The translations under genes and the position numbers were made by a program. From positions 1 through 53,771 of the forward strand of contig CAVGCV010000018.1 of assembly GCA_963627995.1 (NCBI GenBank): 53,771 bases of DNA. Direction: 5' to 3'. This document shows, in pieces, positions 17,901-25,225 of this stretch. The notes below the pieces were generated by a model. It did not search any database. It saw only the letters and a program-made list of their open reading frames with translations, and was not told the origin of the DNA. Origin of the DNA: UBA3839 sp963627995. Lineage in GTDB: Bacteria > Bacteroidota > Bacteroidia > Bacteroidales > Bacteroidaceae. Numbering within the stretch: the stretch's first letter is position 1; every line of letters starts with the position of its first letter.

Positions 17901-17972
17901 GTCCACCGCCTGTGCCGTCGCACACCAGCCCATGGCCAGTGCTGCGGCGAAAAAGAAGTAGTTCTTTCTCAT
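14967..17972 (-). CDS. large secreted modular protein with two carbohydrate-binding-like repeats
   Basis: A 1001-aa protein with signal peptide 1-22 (AMGWCATAQA). Residues about 25-210 look beta-rich, possibly trefoil-like (GKYVLVNAYTPTGYMSRTSW). Two homologous modules follow at about 357-550 and 706-935. Each opens with (N/P)SFEDLSAQG and PP-x-GW, contains TTQRIF, and closes with GWFK(V/L)DNF(R/K), the layout of galactose-binding-like or CBM domains. Helical FIVAR-like spacers (about 260-355 and 560-700, e.g. ATLENAISNAKNVFDTA) precede them. The tail VGGAQVSAPQRGINIVKSVM resembles Prevotella-type C-terminal secretion tails. No catalytic domain was recognised. A surface glycan-binding or adhesin role is inferred. 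Transcribed alone with its own terminator. Confidence 0.8.
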   Translation of the reverse strand: MRKNYFFFAAALAMGWCATAQAVDLPTLPLAAPVNGGKYVLVNAYTPTGYMSRTSWDGAFYFLGKDDSKYADHAFTAEKNADGTFSFYYSTMTTNEEDGSPVEVRSYVSTANGSCNLNAKVTTQTKWEVEVGDITGFYRLRAGEGNLSGTQGYNLHLNGSGQYFVISEEDDGGSWYPDYAGGTVAAEEGDEYTWEDNNGNMWKADKTGRCILADATSENWGFLKLEDAYQYYTIYEVYGALTRLEREYVTIDDFGDGFRKTVDAGAAILNGAEFDWENESAGIMEMVNTKIKLYEAIVAAQDINDADATLENAISNAKNVFDTATAADQLKLARTALEEAVKAFQLGTGDLTAMGTNMSFEDLSAQGGNETSGVAAPPYGWRVYVDGNEVKTTDEVKAAGIANWHGANSDSDGEGKDGNEAFGLWTSGVPAYEISQKIDGLENGTYVVSAGLMVGANTSGSRRTTQRIFGNLNATYFGAREEYDEQQLDASEVYAFQGNTEEVTDRTLQPIQVRAYVYDGTLTFGLRTDGNIAAALRDTRNGAGGDGWFKVDNFRIQKVGYVGEDAANVANHYLDALKNFEGEEMEEKLDQELAALTSKYASFTAEMPADEINAAIATMLPMPAKVQKSIAAYVRINAVVEEAYLKLDSYALLPGYDAALAVVDEISDKALEKALSAEDIETAITDIENALQECVKSGIKEGEYAAIIKNPSFEDLSAQGNANSDGVVNPPAGWTLKFNGNACATTGDYAAAGASMGWCAINSGDAINETDQNGTDWTVQYTDGTHLWGIWAANMPDVELSQTFTGLPAGTYELTCDMVVQYNWGGPSVTTQRIFANNFVQMYGAEDTYAEGLNDTDDMKAAKALDAANPDADLTFMNYAGWINDVQYGYTSCPHKMKLRFALSEGQPLTIGFRTNNVDPNGTPHPYDSAGWFKLDNFKLLYESTDVPTAIKASAAEKTATLVGQKFYTVGGAQVSAPQRGINIVKSVMSDGTVKVAKILK

Positions 17973-18076
17973 TTGGATAGGTTTTGGTTAGTGATGTATT
18001 TTGTTAGTCATGCACGGTTGGCAGGTCTCGTGCCGTTTGCCGTTCAGTAATGTTCGCGAGTTGCGGCTTTATTTTG

Positions 18077-18084
18077 TAAAGGTA
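18077..18084 (-). promoter_or_regulatory. weak -7-like box TACCTTTA for the 1001-aa gene
   Basis: The minus strand reads TACCTTTA, one mismatch from TAnnTTTG, about 105 nt upstream of the ATG at 17972. No -33 element was found. Confidence 0.3.
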
Positions 18085-18351
18085 GGCAAATTCTTCGTGC
18101 CGCAGTGTGGCGGCCGTCTTTGTTTAACTAATATTAACACGCCCGCCCGCTTTGGTCGTCCTTACCGTCGCGCCGTTGCCAACGCGGCCGGCGGCGGACA
18201 GCAAAGAACCGCCTTCGCCTTCCGTCGTCAGGAGGCCAAGGCCAGCGGCGACGCGCTCTCCACGCGCGGTTGCGTAGATGGATTTTCTGCGGTTTCGATG
18301 GAATCGCAGTATTTTTATCTATTTTGAAAAGGCCTCTACAGGGCAGTTGGA

Positions 18352-18458
18352 AAAACACTGCGGAGCGCGTTGGTTTTGTCTGCGGACGAAATGTATTTTC
18401 TCTGCGGACGAAAAATATTCTTTCCGCACACATTTTCCGCCCTGCTCCGCAGTGTTTT
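18352..18458. repeat. dispersed intergenic repeat, copy B, with perfect terminal inverted repeats
   Basis: Bounded by AAAACACTGCGGAGC (18352-18366) and its exact complement GCTCCGCAGTGTTTT (18444-18458). The interior has TCTGCGGACGAAA twice. Its right half, from TCTCTGCGGACG to GTGTTTT, is nearly identical to copy C at 41.1 kb. The 107-bp size and inverted ends resemble a MITE or large REP element. Confidence 0.85.
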
Positions 18459-18554
18459 GGGGCGTATTCCGTCCTGTCCGCGTCGCCCGTCCGTAAGATT
18501 GTTCTTTTTGCCGGCCGCCGCGCCGCGCGGCGTGGCAGACTGGATATTTTTCCG

Positions 18555-18562
18555 TACCTTTG
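18555..18562 (+). promoter_or_regulatory. -7 box TACCTTTG with long downstream leader
   Basis: TACCTTTGCA is a strong Bacteroidota -7 match. The next plausible start codon is at 18873, about 310 nt away, so it would make a long leader or a separate RNA. Confidence 0.45.
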
Positions 18563-18872
18563 CAGCGTGCGTAGGGCGGTCCTCCGCACGACGTGGCGCG
18601 TGGCTGCGCCTGGCGCGACACGCCCGGCTTGCCTGCCGCGCGCAAGTCTTTTCGGATGCGACCCGTAACGGATGGCGGCGGCGCCGGCCCCGTCGTCGCG
18701 GGGCGTGAAATCCGAAGTCCGATTCTTTCCATCTACAAGTTCCCGGAGGAACACGAGAAGGCACACGCCGAGTTCTGCATCCTTTGGAATTCCATGCTTC
18801 CCGCAGGGCGAAACATCCTCCGCCCGTATCGCACTCATTCTTCAAATCATTAAATCATGCATTCATCAACTC

Positions 18873-19217
18873 ATGAGTAAGTACACTTTTACAATCGCCG
18901 AAATAGAGGGGAAGTACGGACACCACTACCCCCTCCTCACCGCCAACGAATACCCCTGGATGAACTGTCAAGTCATCCCCACCCCGCCCGACATCCGCGA
19001 CACCATCATCTCCGAGCTCGCCGCCCGCGAGGAATATGTCTGCCACGCTGCCGGACGCACCGACTTCTGCGTCATACAAGCCGGAGGCGGCACACCCGAA
19101 CACCCCACCATCGAAATCAACGATGAGAATTGGGAAGCGGTGGATCGCGCACTCTGCGAATGTATGCAGGCCGCCGCCGACTTCTGGGCTGCCAACGGCG
19201 CAAATCTCACGAAATAA
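18873..19217 (+). CDS. hypothetical protein, 114 aa
   Basis: It begins MSKYTFTIAEIEGKYG at an ATG that gives a natural N terminus; an upstream in-frame extension to 18672 is low complexity and rejected. It is soluble and acidic, with a single hydrophobic core. PPDIRDTIISELAAREEYVCHAAG and WEAVDRALCECMQAAADFW look helical, and Cys residues are scattered (four in total). I do not recognise the family. It lies 52 bp upstream of the ABC-F gene on the same strand and could share its transcript. Continuous codon bias like its neighbours supports a real gene. Confidence 0.65.
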   Translation: MSKYTFTIAEIEGKYGHHYPLLTANEYPWMNCQVIPTPPDIRDTIISELAAREEYVCHAAGRTDFCVIQAGGGTPEHPTIEINDENWEAVDRALCECMQAAADFWAANGANLTK

Positions 19218-19269
19218 TAACTTTTGTAGAAGAAAAGCGAACGTTTTCCTCTCCGTAAATCCTAAACGC

Positions 19270-21045
19270 ATGGCTTCCGCACGACCGCTACTCGAAGTGA
19301 TGGGGCTCACCAAGCGCATTGGCGAGCGAACCCTGTTCAGCGACATCTCGTTTGCCGTGGACGAGCGCGAGCGCGTTGGGCTCATCGCGCGCAACGGCAC
19401 GGGCAAGTCCACCCTGCTCGCCATCCTTGCGGGCGAAGAGGGGCACGACGGCGGGCGGGTGGTGCTGCGCGGCGGCACGCGCGTGGGCTACCTCCGGCAG
19501 TCGCCGCAGTTTCCCGCCGCGCAGACGGTGGGCGAGGTGTGCCTCGGCCATCCCGACGACCTGCGCACGCGCCAGCTGCTCACCCAGCTCGGCGTGGACG
19601 ACATGGACGCGCGCATGGGCAGCCTGTCGGGCGGCATGGCCAAGCGCGTGGCGCTGGCGCGCGCCTTGGAGGGCGACCCCGACCTGCTGATTTTGGACGA
19701 GCCGACCAACCATCTCGACGTGGAGGCCATCGAGTGGCTCGAACGCTACTTGGCCCGCACGCGCGCCGGCCTGCTCATGGTGACGCACGACCGCTACCTG
19801 CTCGACCGCGTGTGCGGAACGATTGTGGAGATGGACGGCGCGCGCGTCTATGCCTACGAGGGCAACTACGCCAACTACCTGCAGCGGCGGCAGGAGCGGC
19901 TCGACGCGGCGGCTGCGGAAACGGCGCGCGCGGCCAACCTCTACCGCAAGGAGCTGGAGTGGATGCGTCGCCAGCCGCAGGCGCGCGGCCACAAGGCGCG
20001 CTACCGCGAGGAGGCGTTCTACGAGCTGGAGAAGGTGGCGGCGCGCAGGATGGAGGAGCGCGACGTGCGGCTCGACGCGGCCGCCGGCTACATCGGCTCG
20101 AAGATTTTCGAGGCGCACCACGTGGACAAGGCGTTCGGCGCGAAGGTCATCCTGCGCGACTTCAACTACAAGTTCGCCCGCTACGAGAAGATGGGCGTCG
20201 TGGGTGGCAACGGCGCGGGCAAGACCACGTTCGTGCGCCTGCTGCTGGGGCTGGCACAGCCCGACGCGGGACACTTCGACGTGGGCTCCACCGTGCGCTT
20301 CGGCCACTACGCGCAGGAGGATGCCGCCTTCCGCCCCGGGGCGAGGGTCATCGACGTGGTGCGCGACATTGCCGAGTACGTCGACATGGGCGACGGGCGG
20401 CGGCTCTCGGCCTCGCAGTTCCTGCAGCAGTTCCTGTTTACCCCCTCGGCGCAGTACGACCTCGTGGAGAAGCTCAGCGGCGGCGAGCGGCGGAGGCTCC
20501 ACCTGTGCACGGTGCTGATGCGCTCGCCCAATTTCCTGCTACTCGACGAGCCGACCAACGACCTCGACATCGCCACGCTGCGCGTGCTGGAGGACTACCT
20601 CGTGGGCTTCTGGGGCTGTGTGATCGTGGTGAGCCATGACCGCTACTTCATGGACCGCGTGGTGGACCACCTGCTCGTCTTCAACGGCGATGGCGACGTG
20701 CGCGACTTCCCCTGCAACTACACGCAGTACCGCGACTGGAAGGCCGAGCACGAGCGCGCGCGGGCGGCCGCCGCGCCACGCCCGGCGGAAAAGCCGCAGC
20801 GCGCCCCCCGCCAGGCGGAGGGGCGGCGCAAGCTGACGTTCGGCGAACGGCGCGAGATGGAGCAGCTGGAGCGCGACATCGAGGCGCTCGAGGCCGAGAA
20901 GAAACGCATCGTGGCCGCCCTCTGCTCGGGTGCGGCGAGCGTGGACGACATCACGGCGATGTCGGTGCGCCTGCCCAAGCTCGACGCGGAACTCGACGAG
21001 AAGTCGATGCGCTGGCTGGAGCTGGGCGAAATCGACGGGCAATGA
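19270..21045 (+). CDS. ABC-F family ATPase (Uup-like)
   Basis: A 591-aa soluble protein with two ABC domains and no membrane segment, typical of ABC-F translation factors. Domain 1 has Walker A ARNGTGKST (40-48), signature LSGGMAKRV, Walker B LLILDEPTNHLD and the switch HDRYLL. Domain 2 has GGNGAGKTT, LSGGERRRL and FLLLDEPTNDLD. The charged linker (RRQERLDAAAAETARAANLY) and a C-terminal coiled coil (about 520-591, MEQLERDIEALEAEKKRI) match the Uup subgroup, thought to act on ribosomes or on DNA structures. The ATG at 19270 precedes the first ABC strand; a longer frame from 19036 overlaps the previous gene. engB follows at 25 bp. Confidence 0.9.
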   Translation: MASARPLLEVMGLTKRIGERTLFSDISFAVDERERVGLIARNGTGKSTLLAILAGEEGHDGGRVVLRGGTRVGYLRQSPQFPAAQTVGEVCLGHPDDLRTRQLLTQLGVDDMDARMGSLSGGMAKRVALARALEGDPDLLILDEPTNHLDVEAIEWLERYLARTRAGLLMVTHDRYLLDRVCGTIVEMDGARVYAYEGNYANYLQRRQERLDAAAAETARAANLYRKELEWMRRQPQARGHKARYREEAFYELEKVAARRMEERDVRLDAAAGYIGSKIFEAHHVDKAFGAKVILRDFNYKFARYEKMGVVGGNGAGKTTFVRLLLGLAQPDAGHFDVGSTVRFGHYAQEDAAFRPGARVIDVVRDIAEYVDMGDGRRLSASQFLQQFLFTPSAQYDLVEKLSGGERRRLHLCTVLMRSPNFLLLDEPTNDLDIATLRVLEDYLVGFWGCVIVVSHDRYFMDRVVDHLLVFNGDGDVRDFPCNYTQYRDWKAEHERARAAAAPRPAEKPQRAPRQAEGRRKLTFGERREMEQLERDIEALEAEKKRIVAALCSGAASVDDITAMSVRLPKLDAELDEKSMRWLELGEIDGQ

Positions 21046-21070
21046 CCAAACAACAAACCGATACGAGAAC

Positions 21071-21673
21071 ATGATTATCAAGACAGCCGAATTCAAGTGC
21101 AGCAGTCCGCGCGCGGACATGTGCCCCGACACGACCGAACCCGAATATGCCTTCATCGGCCGCTCCAACGTGGGCAAGTCGAGCCTCATCAACAGGCTGA
21201 CGGGCTACGGCAAGCTCGCGAAGACCTCGTCCACGCCGGGCAAGACGATGCTCGTCAATCACTTCCTCATCAACAGGGCGTGGTACCTGGTCGATTTGCC
21301 CGGCTACGGCTTCGCCCTGCGCGGCAAGCGCGAGATGGACAAGCTGTGGAACCTGATCAGCCACTACGTGGTGGACCGCCGGCAGCTGACGTGCCTCTTC
21401 GTGCTTATCGACATCCGCCATGAACCGCAGGCCAAGGATCTCAACTTCTTCAACTTTCTTGGCGAGAACGGCGTGCCTTTTGCCATTGTCTTCACCAAGG
21501 CCGACAAGCTGTCGCGGACGAGGGCGCTCGCCAACGTCGATGCCTACCTCAAGCGGCTGGAGGAGAGCTGGGAGGAACTGCCGCCCCATTTCGTGACGAG
21601 CGCGACGAGCGGCGAGGGCCGCGACGAACTGCTCGCCTACATCGACAGCGTGAACCGCTCGCTGGCGGAGTAG
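21071..21673 (+). CDS. engB: ribosome biogenesis GTPase EngB (YihA/YsxC)
   Basis: A 200-aa TrmE-Era-EngA-EngB-type GTPase needed for large ribosomal subunit assembly. The G1 P-loop is GRSNVGKS (30-37), G2 Thr lies in SSTPGKT, G3 is DLPGYG (75-80), G4 is TKAD, and G5-like SATSGEG is near the C terminus. Length is normal. The ATG at 21071 lies 25 bp after the ABC-F stop, so both probably belong to one ribosome-related operon. Cytoplasmic. Confidence 0.95.
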   Translation: MIIKTAEFKCSSPRADMCPDTTEPEYAFIGRSNVGKSSLINRLTGYGKLAKTSSTPGKTMLVNHFLINRAWYLVDLPGYGFALRGKREMDKLWNLISHYVVDRRQLTCLFVLIDIRHEPQAKDLNFFNFLGENGVPFAIVFTKADKLSRTRALANVDAYLKRLEESWEELPPHFVTSATSGEGRDELLAYIDSVNRSLAE

Positions 21674-21736
21674 GGGGGAGGGCCTCGCGCGCGTTCTTTA
21701 TTATATAATATCATACTGCGCGCGTGTCACAGCCGC

Positions 21737-21768
21737 ATTCCGCGCCGGAACGACGGCTGGCGCGGAAT
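21737..21768. terminator. hairpin after engB
   Basis: Perfect 10-bp arms ATTCCGCGCC (21737-21746) and GGCGCGGAAT (21759-21768). There is no clear T run. It is placed between engB and the next promoter, so termination is plausible. Confidence 0.45.
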
Positions 21769-21823
21769 CGTATGCGCGGCGCGTCAAAGATTACTAACTA
21801 AGTATTAAGAAAGTCTAAATCCC

Positions 21824-21854
21824 TTTGGCGTGTGGGGGGGATATCGTACTTTTG
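21824..21854 (+). promoter_or_regulatory. Bacteroidota promoter TTTG-N19-TACTTTTG
   Basis: TTTG at 21824-21827, 19 nt, then TACTTTTG at 21847-21854. This is a textbook match, 32 nt before the lipoprotein ATG at 21887. Confidence 0.85.
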
Positions 21855-21886
21855 CCCTCGGAACAAACGAGAGACGGATTCGAGAA

Positions 21887-22582
21887 ATGGACAGACTGCT
21901 TTACACGCTCCTTGGTTGCGCGCTGCTCCTGTGCTCGTGCGCAGAGCAGTATGTGGTGACCGGAACTTCGTCGCAGGCCGTGCTGGACGGGCGGATGGCC
22001 TACATGAAAGAGATGGAGGGAGACACGTTCGCCAAGATGGACTCGTGTGAGGTGCTGCATGGGAATTTCCGGATGAGCGGCCCACTCGACTCGGTGCGCT
22101 GCGTGTGGCTCTTCATGGGCGACAACCTGAACAGCCCGCCCATTCCGATTGTGCTGGAAAAGGGCGACGTGCGTGTGAACATCAGCTCGTCGGTCAAGAT
22201 TGAGGGGACGCCCCTCAACGACCGCCTCTATGTGTTCCTCACTTCGGTGGACTCGCTGAAGATGCTGGGCGCAGAGCTGCCCAAGCTCGAGGGGGACATG
22301 TACTTGGAGGGATACCCGGAGGACGAGATAAACATCCGGCTTGCCGGCGAGGCGCAGATGTTGCGCGAGGCACTCGACCGCCTGGAGACGACGTTCATCA
22401 AGAGCAATTTCGACAATGTGCTGGGGGTGACGTGGTTCCTGCAGCTCTGCAACATGGCGCAGCAGTTCTACGGCTATCCCACCACCACGCCGCAGATTGA
22501 CGAGATTTACGGAAGCGCGCCCGACGCGTTCCGAAAGAACCGGATGGTGGAGGAATATATGCGCCGCTGCAACGAGCGGTGA
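21887..22582 (+). CDS. DUF4369-like lipoprotein, 231 aa
   Basis: A short basic N terminus, hydrophobic stretch and lipobox LLLCSC (Cys about 18) mark a lipoprotein. Residues about 20-120 (YVVTGTSSQAVLDGRMAYMKEM...SCEVLHGNFRMSG...VRVNIS) follow the beta-rich DUF4369 pattern that commonly precedes TlpA-like thioredoxin domains in Bacteroidales. Here the thioredoxin domain is absent, and the C-terminal 110 residues are helical with no CxxC. Function is unknown; an envelope or substrate-binding role is inferred. It has its own promoter and terminator and so is monocistronic. The ATG at 21887 is the only start that gives a signal peptide at the N terminus. Confidence 0.78.
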   Translation: MDRLLYTLLGCALLLCSCAEQYVVTGTSSQAVLDGRMAYMKEMEGDTFAKMDSCEVLHGNFRMSGPLDSVRCVWLFMGDNLNSPPIPIVLEKGDVRVNISSSVKIEGTPLNDRLYVFLTSVDSLKMLGAELPKLEGDMYLEGYPEDEINIRLAGEAQMLREALDRLETTFIKSNFDNVLGVTWFLQLCNMAQQFYGYPTTTPQIDEIYGSAPDAFRKNRMVEEYMRRCNER

Positions 22583-22594
22583 GCCACGGGCAAC

Positions 22595-22629
22595 AAGGGC
22601 GCGCGCCTCACGGGGCTGCGCGCCCTTTT
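22595..22629 (+). terminator. intrinsic terminator after the DUF4369-like gene
   Basis: Perfect 10-bp arms AAGGGCGCGC (22595-22604) and GCGCGCCCTT (22618-22627), followed by TTCTT. Its A/T flanks also suit reverse reading. Confidence 0.8.
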
Positions 22630-22767
22630 CTTATGCCCGCGCCGTTGTTCCGTGCTGCGGGCCGTCGTGTTCGGATGTCGGTGGAAATGCCGCTCCCAAA
22701 GGAACTTTTTGTGGCTGCCGGAGTGAAAAAAGTGGCGCAACGTTGCGGACGTATGGGGCGAAATCGT

Positions 22768-22775
22768 TATCTTTG
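22768..22775 (+). promoter_or_regulatory. -7 box TATCTTTG for rho
   Basis: TATCTTTGC with a GTTG at 22742-22745 as a weak -33. Transcription would start near 22782, leaving a leader of about 200 nt before rho. The gap 22583-22979 holds this box, the preceding terminator and a mini-ORF at 22943. Confidence 0.6.
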
Positions 22776-22942
22776 CATCGTTTTTAGAATCCTTTTTCTT
22801 TGAACACCTCTTTTGGGGCGCGCGTAGGCAGAAGTCTCCAAAAGTGTTTTACCCAAACAATCATTACGTTTATTGTCCATTTCCACAGTCCTGCGGCTCC
22901 GATGCCCGGGTAGGAATCATTTGCGTGGTTGGCACGTCGGAA

Positions 22943-22978
22943 ATGGGCATTCAGCACAAAACACACCTTATCGATTGA
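22943..22978 (+). CDS. possible 11-codon upstream ORF of rho
   Basis: ATG-initiated frame MGIQHKTHLID whose TGA ends one base before the rho ATG (TGAcATG). It could couple rho translation to an upstream event, or be chance. Only its position supports it. Confidence 0.25.
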   Translation: MGIQHKTHLID

Positions 22979-22979
22979 C

Positions 22980-25151
22980 ATGCAGTACAACAAGGAACAG
23001 CTGACGGGCAAGAGCATCGAAGAGCTGCGCTCCATTGCCGAGGGTTTTGGCATCAACGCGCAGAAGCTCGGGGAACTCGACCTTATCTACGAGATACTCG
23101 ACGAGTCGGCAAAGGCGTCGGCGCAGGATCGCAGTGCGGCCAAGACCACACCGGCCAACCGCAAGCGCGCACGTCTGAAAACGGTGGACCGCGTCTATAC
23201 GGCCAACCAGCAGAAAGCCAAGAAAGTGGACAAGACGATGAAGATGAGCGTCGACGACTCGCTGTTCGGGTCGCTGTCGCCAGAGGAAAAGTCGCTCATG
23301 GTGAAGGCGCAGGAAAGCGAGAAGAACGCTGCCAAGGCAGAGAAAGCGGCCGAGAGCGCGGCTGCCAAGGCGGGCGGCCCACAGACCGACGCGCCCGCTC
23401 CGGCGGACAAGGGAGCGACGGCCGACGCACAGGCTCCACGCAAGGGCCGCGGCAGAGGCCGCGGAAAGAAAGGCGGCGATGCCGAGAAACCGGCACAGCC
23501 AGAGGCTGCGGGCGGAACGGAGGCGACGGCATCCGCCGACGCATCCAAAACGACCGACAAGGCGGCGGAGAAGACGCAGAAAACACAGAAAACCGACAAT
23601 GCGAATATGAGGAACGATAAGAACGAGGGTGGCAGGAAAGACACGAAGTCCGCATCGGAGAACATTCCTGCGGCAGCCGATGCACAGCAGGGCAACGGGG
23701 TGAAGAACGGTGCTTTGGACACGGCGGTGCCGGAGGCTTCCGCAGCCAACGACGGCTACCGCCCCACGGAAAAGCTTGTGCCAGTTCAGCAGGCCAAGAT
23801 GCGCCGTGCAATCGGCGAGCAGGACTTCTTCATCTTGGAGGACATCCCATCGGAGGACTCGGTGCTCAACATCGGGCTGGAGGACTTCTTCAGGCTCGGG
23901 CGGGAGAGTGGCAGTGGCCATGGCGGCGGGAACCAAGGCAACGGCCGCGGCAATCATGCGTCTGGCGCGTCGCGTGCGGAGGCGCAGTCGTTGGCGGCCA
24001 TGCCGCAGCTGGCCAAGGAGAAACCCTACGACTTTGGCGAACTGATTGTGGTGACGGGTGTGTTCGAGATGGTGGACAACTACGGTTTCCTGCGCTCGTC
24101 GGACTACAACTACCTGCCCTCGCCCGACGACGTGTACGTGAATCCGTCGCAGGTGCGCGCCCATGGGCTGAAGACGGGCGACGTGGTGGAATGCACCGTC
24201 CGTCCGCCCCGGGAGGGGGAGAAGTTCTTCCCGATGGTGTCCGTGAAGAAAATCAACGGCTGCGACCCCTCGGTGGTGCGCGACCGCGTGGCGTTTGAGT
24301 ACCTCACGCCGCTGTTCCCCGACGAGAAGTTCAAACTGTGCGTGGGCGACGGAAGCGACAGCCAGTCGTCGCGCATCGTGGACCTCTTCTCGCCCATTGG
24401 TAAAGGCCAGCGCGCGCTCATCGTCGCACAGCCGAAGACAGGTAAGACGCTGCTGATGAAGGACATCGCGAACAGCATTGCGCGCAACCATCCCGAGGCA
24501 TACCTCATCATGCTGCTCATCGACGAACGTCCCGAGGAGGTGACGGACATGGCGCGTACGGTGAATGCCGAGGTGGTGGCCTCTACGTTCGACGCGCCGG
24601 CGGAGAGCCACGTGAAGATTGCAGGCTTGGTGCTGGAGAAAGCGAAGCGGATGGTGGAGTGCGGTCACGACGTGGTGATATTCCTTGACTCCATCACGCG
24701 CCTGGCACGCGCCTACAACACGGTGAGCCCGGCGTCGGGCAAGGTGCTGTCGGGTGGCGTGGATGCCAATGCGCTGCAAAAGCCGAAACGCTTCTTCGGC
24801 GCGGCGCGCAACATCGAGGGGGGCGGCAGCCTCACCATCATTGCGACGGCGCTGATTGACACGGGTTCGAAGATGGACGAAGTAATATTCGAGGAGTTCA
24901 AGGGAACGGGCAACATGGAGTTGCAGCTTGACCGCACGCTGGCCAACAAGCGTGTGTTCCCCGCCGTCAATCTTACCGCTTCATCGACGCGCCGCGACGA
25001 CCTGCTGCAAGACCAGACAACGCTCAACCGTATGTGGATTCTGCGCAAGCACATAGCCGACATGACATCGATGGAGGCCATGGACTTGATGAAAAACTAC
25101 ATGGAGCGCACGAAGAACAACGAGGAGCTGTTGCTCTCGATGAATGGATAG
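22980..25151 (+). CDS. rho: transcription termination factor Rho with long disordered insert
   Basis: A 723-aa Rho, much longer than the roughly 420 residues of E. coli. Residues 1-45 form the Rho_N helical domain (KSIEELRSIAEGFGI). About 45-345 is a Lys/Ala/Gly-rich low-complexity region with an RGRGRGKKGG patch, lacking any fold signature. About 350-435 is the RNA-binding cold-shock-like domain (GVFEMVDNYGFLRS...YVNPSQVRAHGLKTGD). The hexameric ATPase follows with P-loop AQPKTGKT (about 483), LLIDERPEEVTDM and Walker B DVVIFLDSITRLARAYN. Long inserts are usual in Bacteroidales, and the B. thetaiotaomicron insert is reported to promote phase separation. It ends RNA synthesis at untranslated transcripts. 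Monocistronic with a 200-nt leader, which may allow autoregulation. Confidence 0.97.
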   Translation: MQYNKEQLTGKSIEELRSIAEGFGINAQKLGELDLIYEILDESAKASAQDRSAAKTTPANRKRARLKTVDRVYTANQQKAKKVDKTMKMSVDDSLFGSLSPEEKSLMVKAQESEKNAAKAEKAAESAAAKAGGPQTDAPAPADKGATADAQAPRKGRGRGRGKKGGDAEKPAQPEAAGGTEATASADASKTTDKAAEKTQKTQKTDNANMRNDKNEGGRKDTKSASENIPAAADAQQGNGVKNGALDTAVPEASAANDGYRPTEKLVPVQQAKMRRAIGEQDFFILEDIPSEDSVLNIGLEDFFRLGRESGSGHGGGNQGNGRGNHASGASRAEAQSLAAMPQLAKEKPYDFGELIVVTGVFEMVDNYGFLRSSDYNYLPSPDDVYVNPSQVRAHGLKTGDVVECTVRPPREGEKFFPMVSVKKINGCDPSVVRDRVAFEYLTPLFPDEKFKLCVGDGSDSQSSRIVDLFSPIGKGQRALIVAQPKTGKTLLMKDIANSIARNHPEAYLIMLLIDERPEEVTDMARTVNAEVVASTFDAPAESHVKIAGLVLEKAKRMVECGHDVVIFLDSITRLARAYNTVSPASGKVLSGGVDANALQKPKRFFGAARNIEGGGSLTIIATALIDTGSKMDEVIFEEFKGTGNMELQLDRTLANKRVFPAVNLTASSTRRDDLLQDQTTLNRMWILRKHIADMTSMEAMDLMKNYMERTKNNEELLLSMNG

Positions 25152-25178
25152 GGGCAACCCACTTGGGCTACGCAAAAA

Positions 25179-25213
25179 GGCCGGAATCTGCATTTGCGGA
25201 TTCCGGCCCTTTT
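25179..25213 (+). terminator. intrinsic terminator of rho
   Basis: Perfect arms GGCCGGAATC (25179-25188) and GATTCCGGCC (25199-25208), followed by CTTTT and preceded by AAAAA. It may also serve the converging acyltransferase gene. Confidence 0.9.
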
Positions 25214-25225
25214 ATGCAACAAGGG

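Larger units (their letters stand above)
17973..18872. other. 900-bp gene-free interval
   Basis: I see no supportable protein gene here. Frames of 60-230 codons exist but are GC-driven and resemble nothing known. The interval holds a weak leftward -7-like box (18077-18084), dispersed repeat copy B (18352-18458), a rightward TACCTTTG box (18555-18562), and about 310 nt of GC-rich, hairpin-prone sequence before the next start. Confidence 0.6.

Noticed and set aside
15288..18050. 920-codon ORF antisense to the 1001-aa secreted protein
   Set aside because: Same antisense GC effect. The opposite strand has a signal peptide, repeats and a matching terminator.
18134..18838. 234-codon leftward ORF in the 18-kb intergenic region
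   Set aside because: It runs through the dispersed repeat and the promoter box, is Arg/Pro-rich, and shows no known motif.
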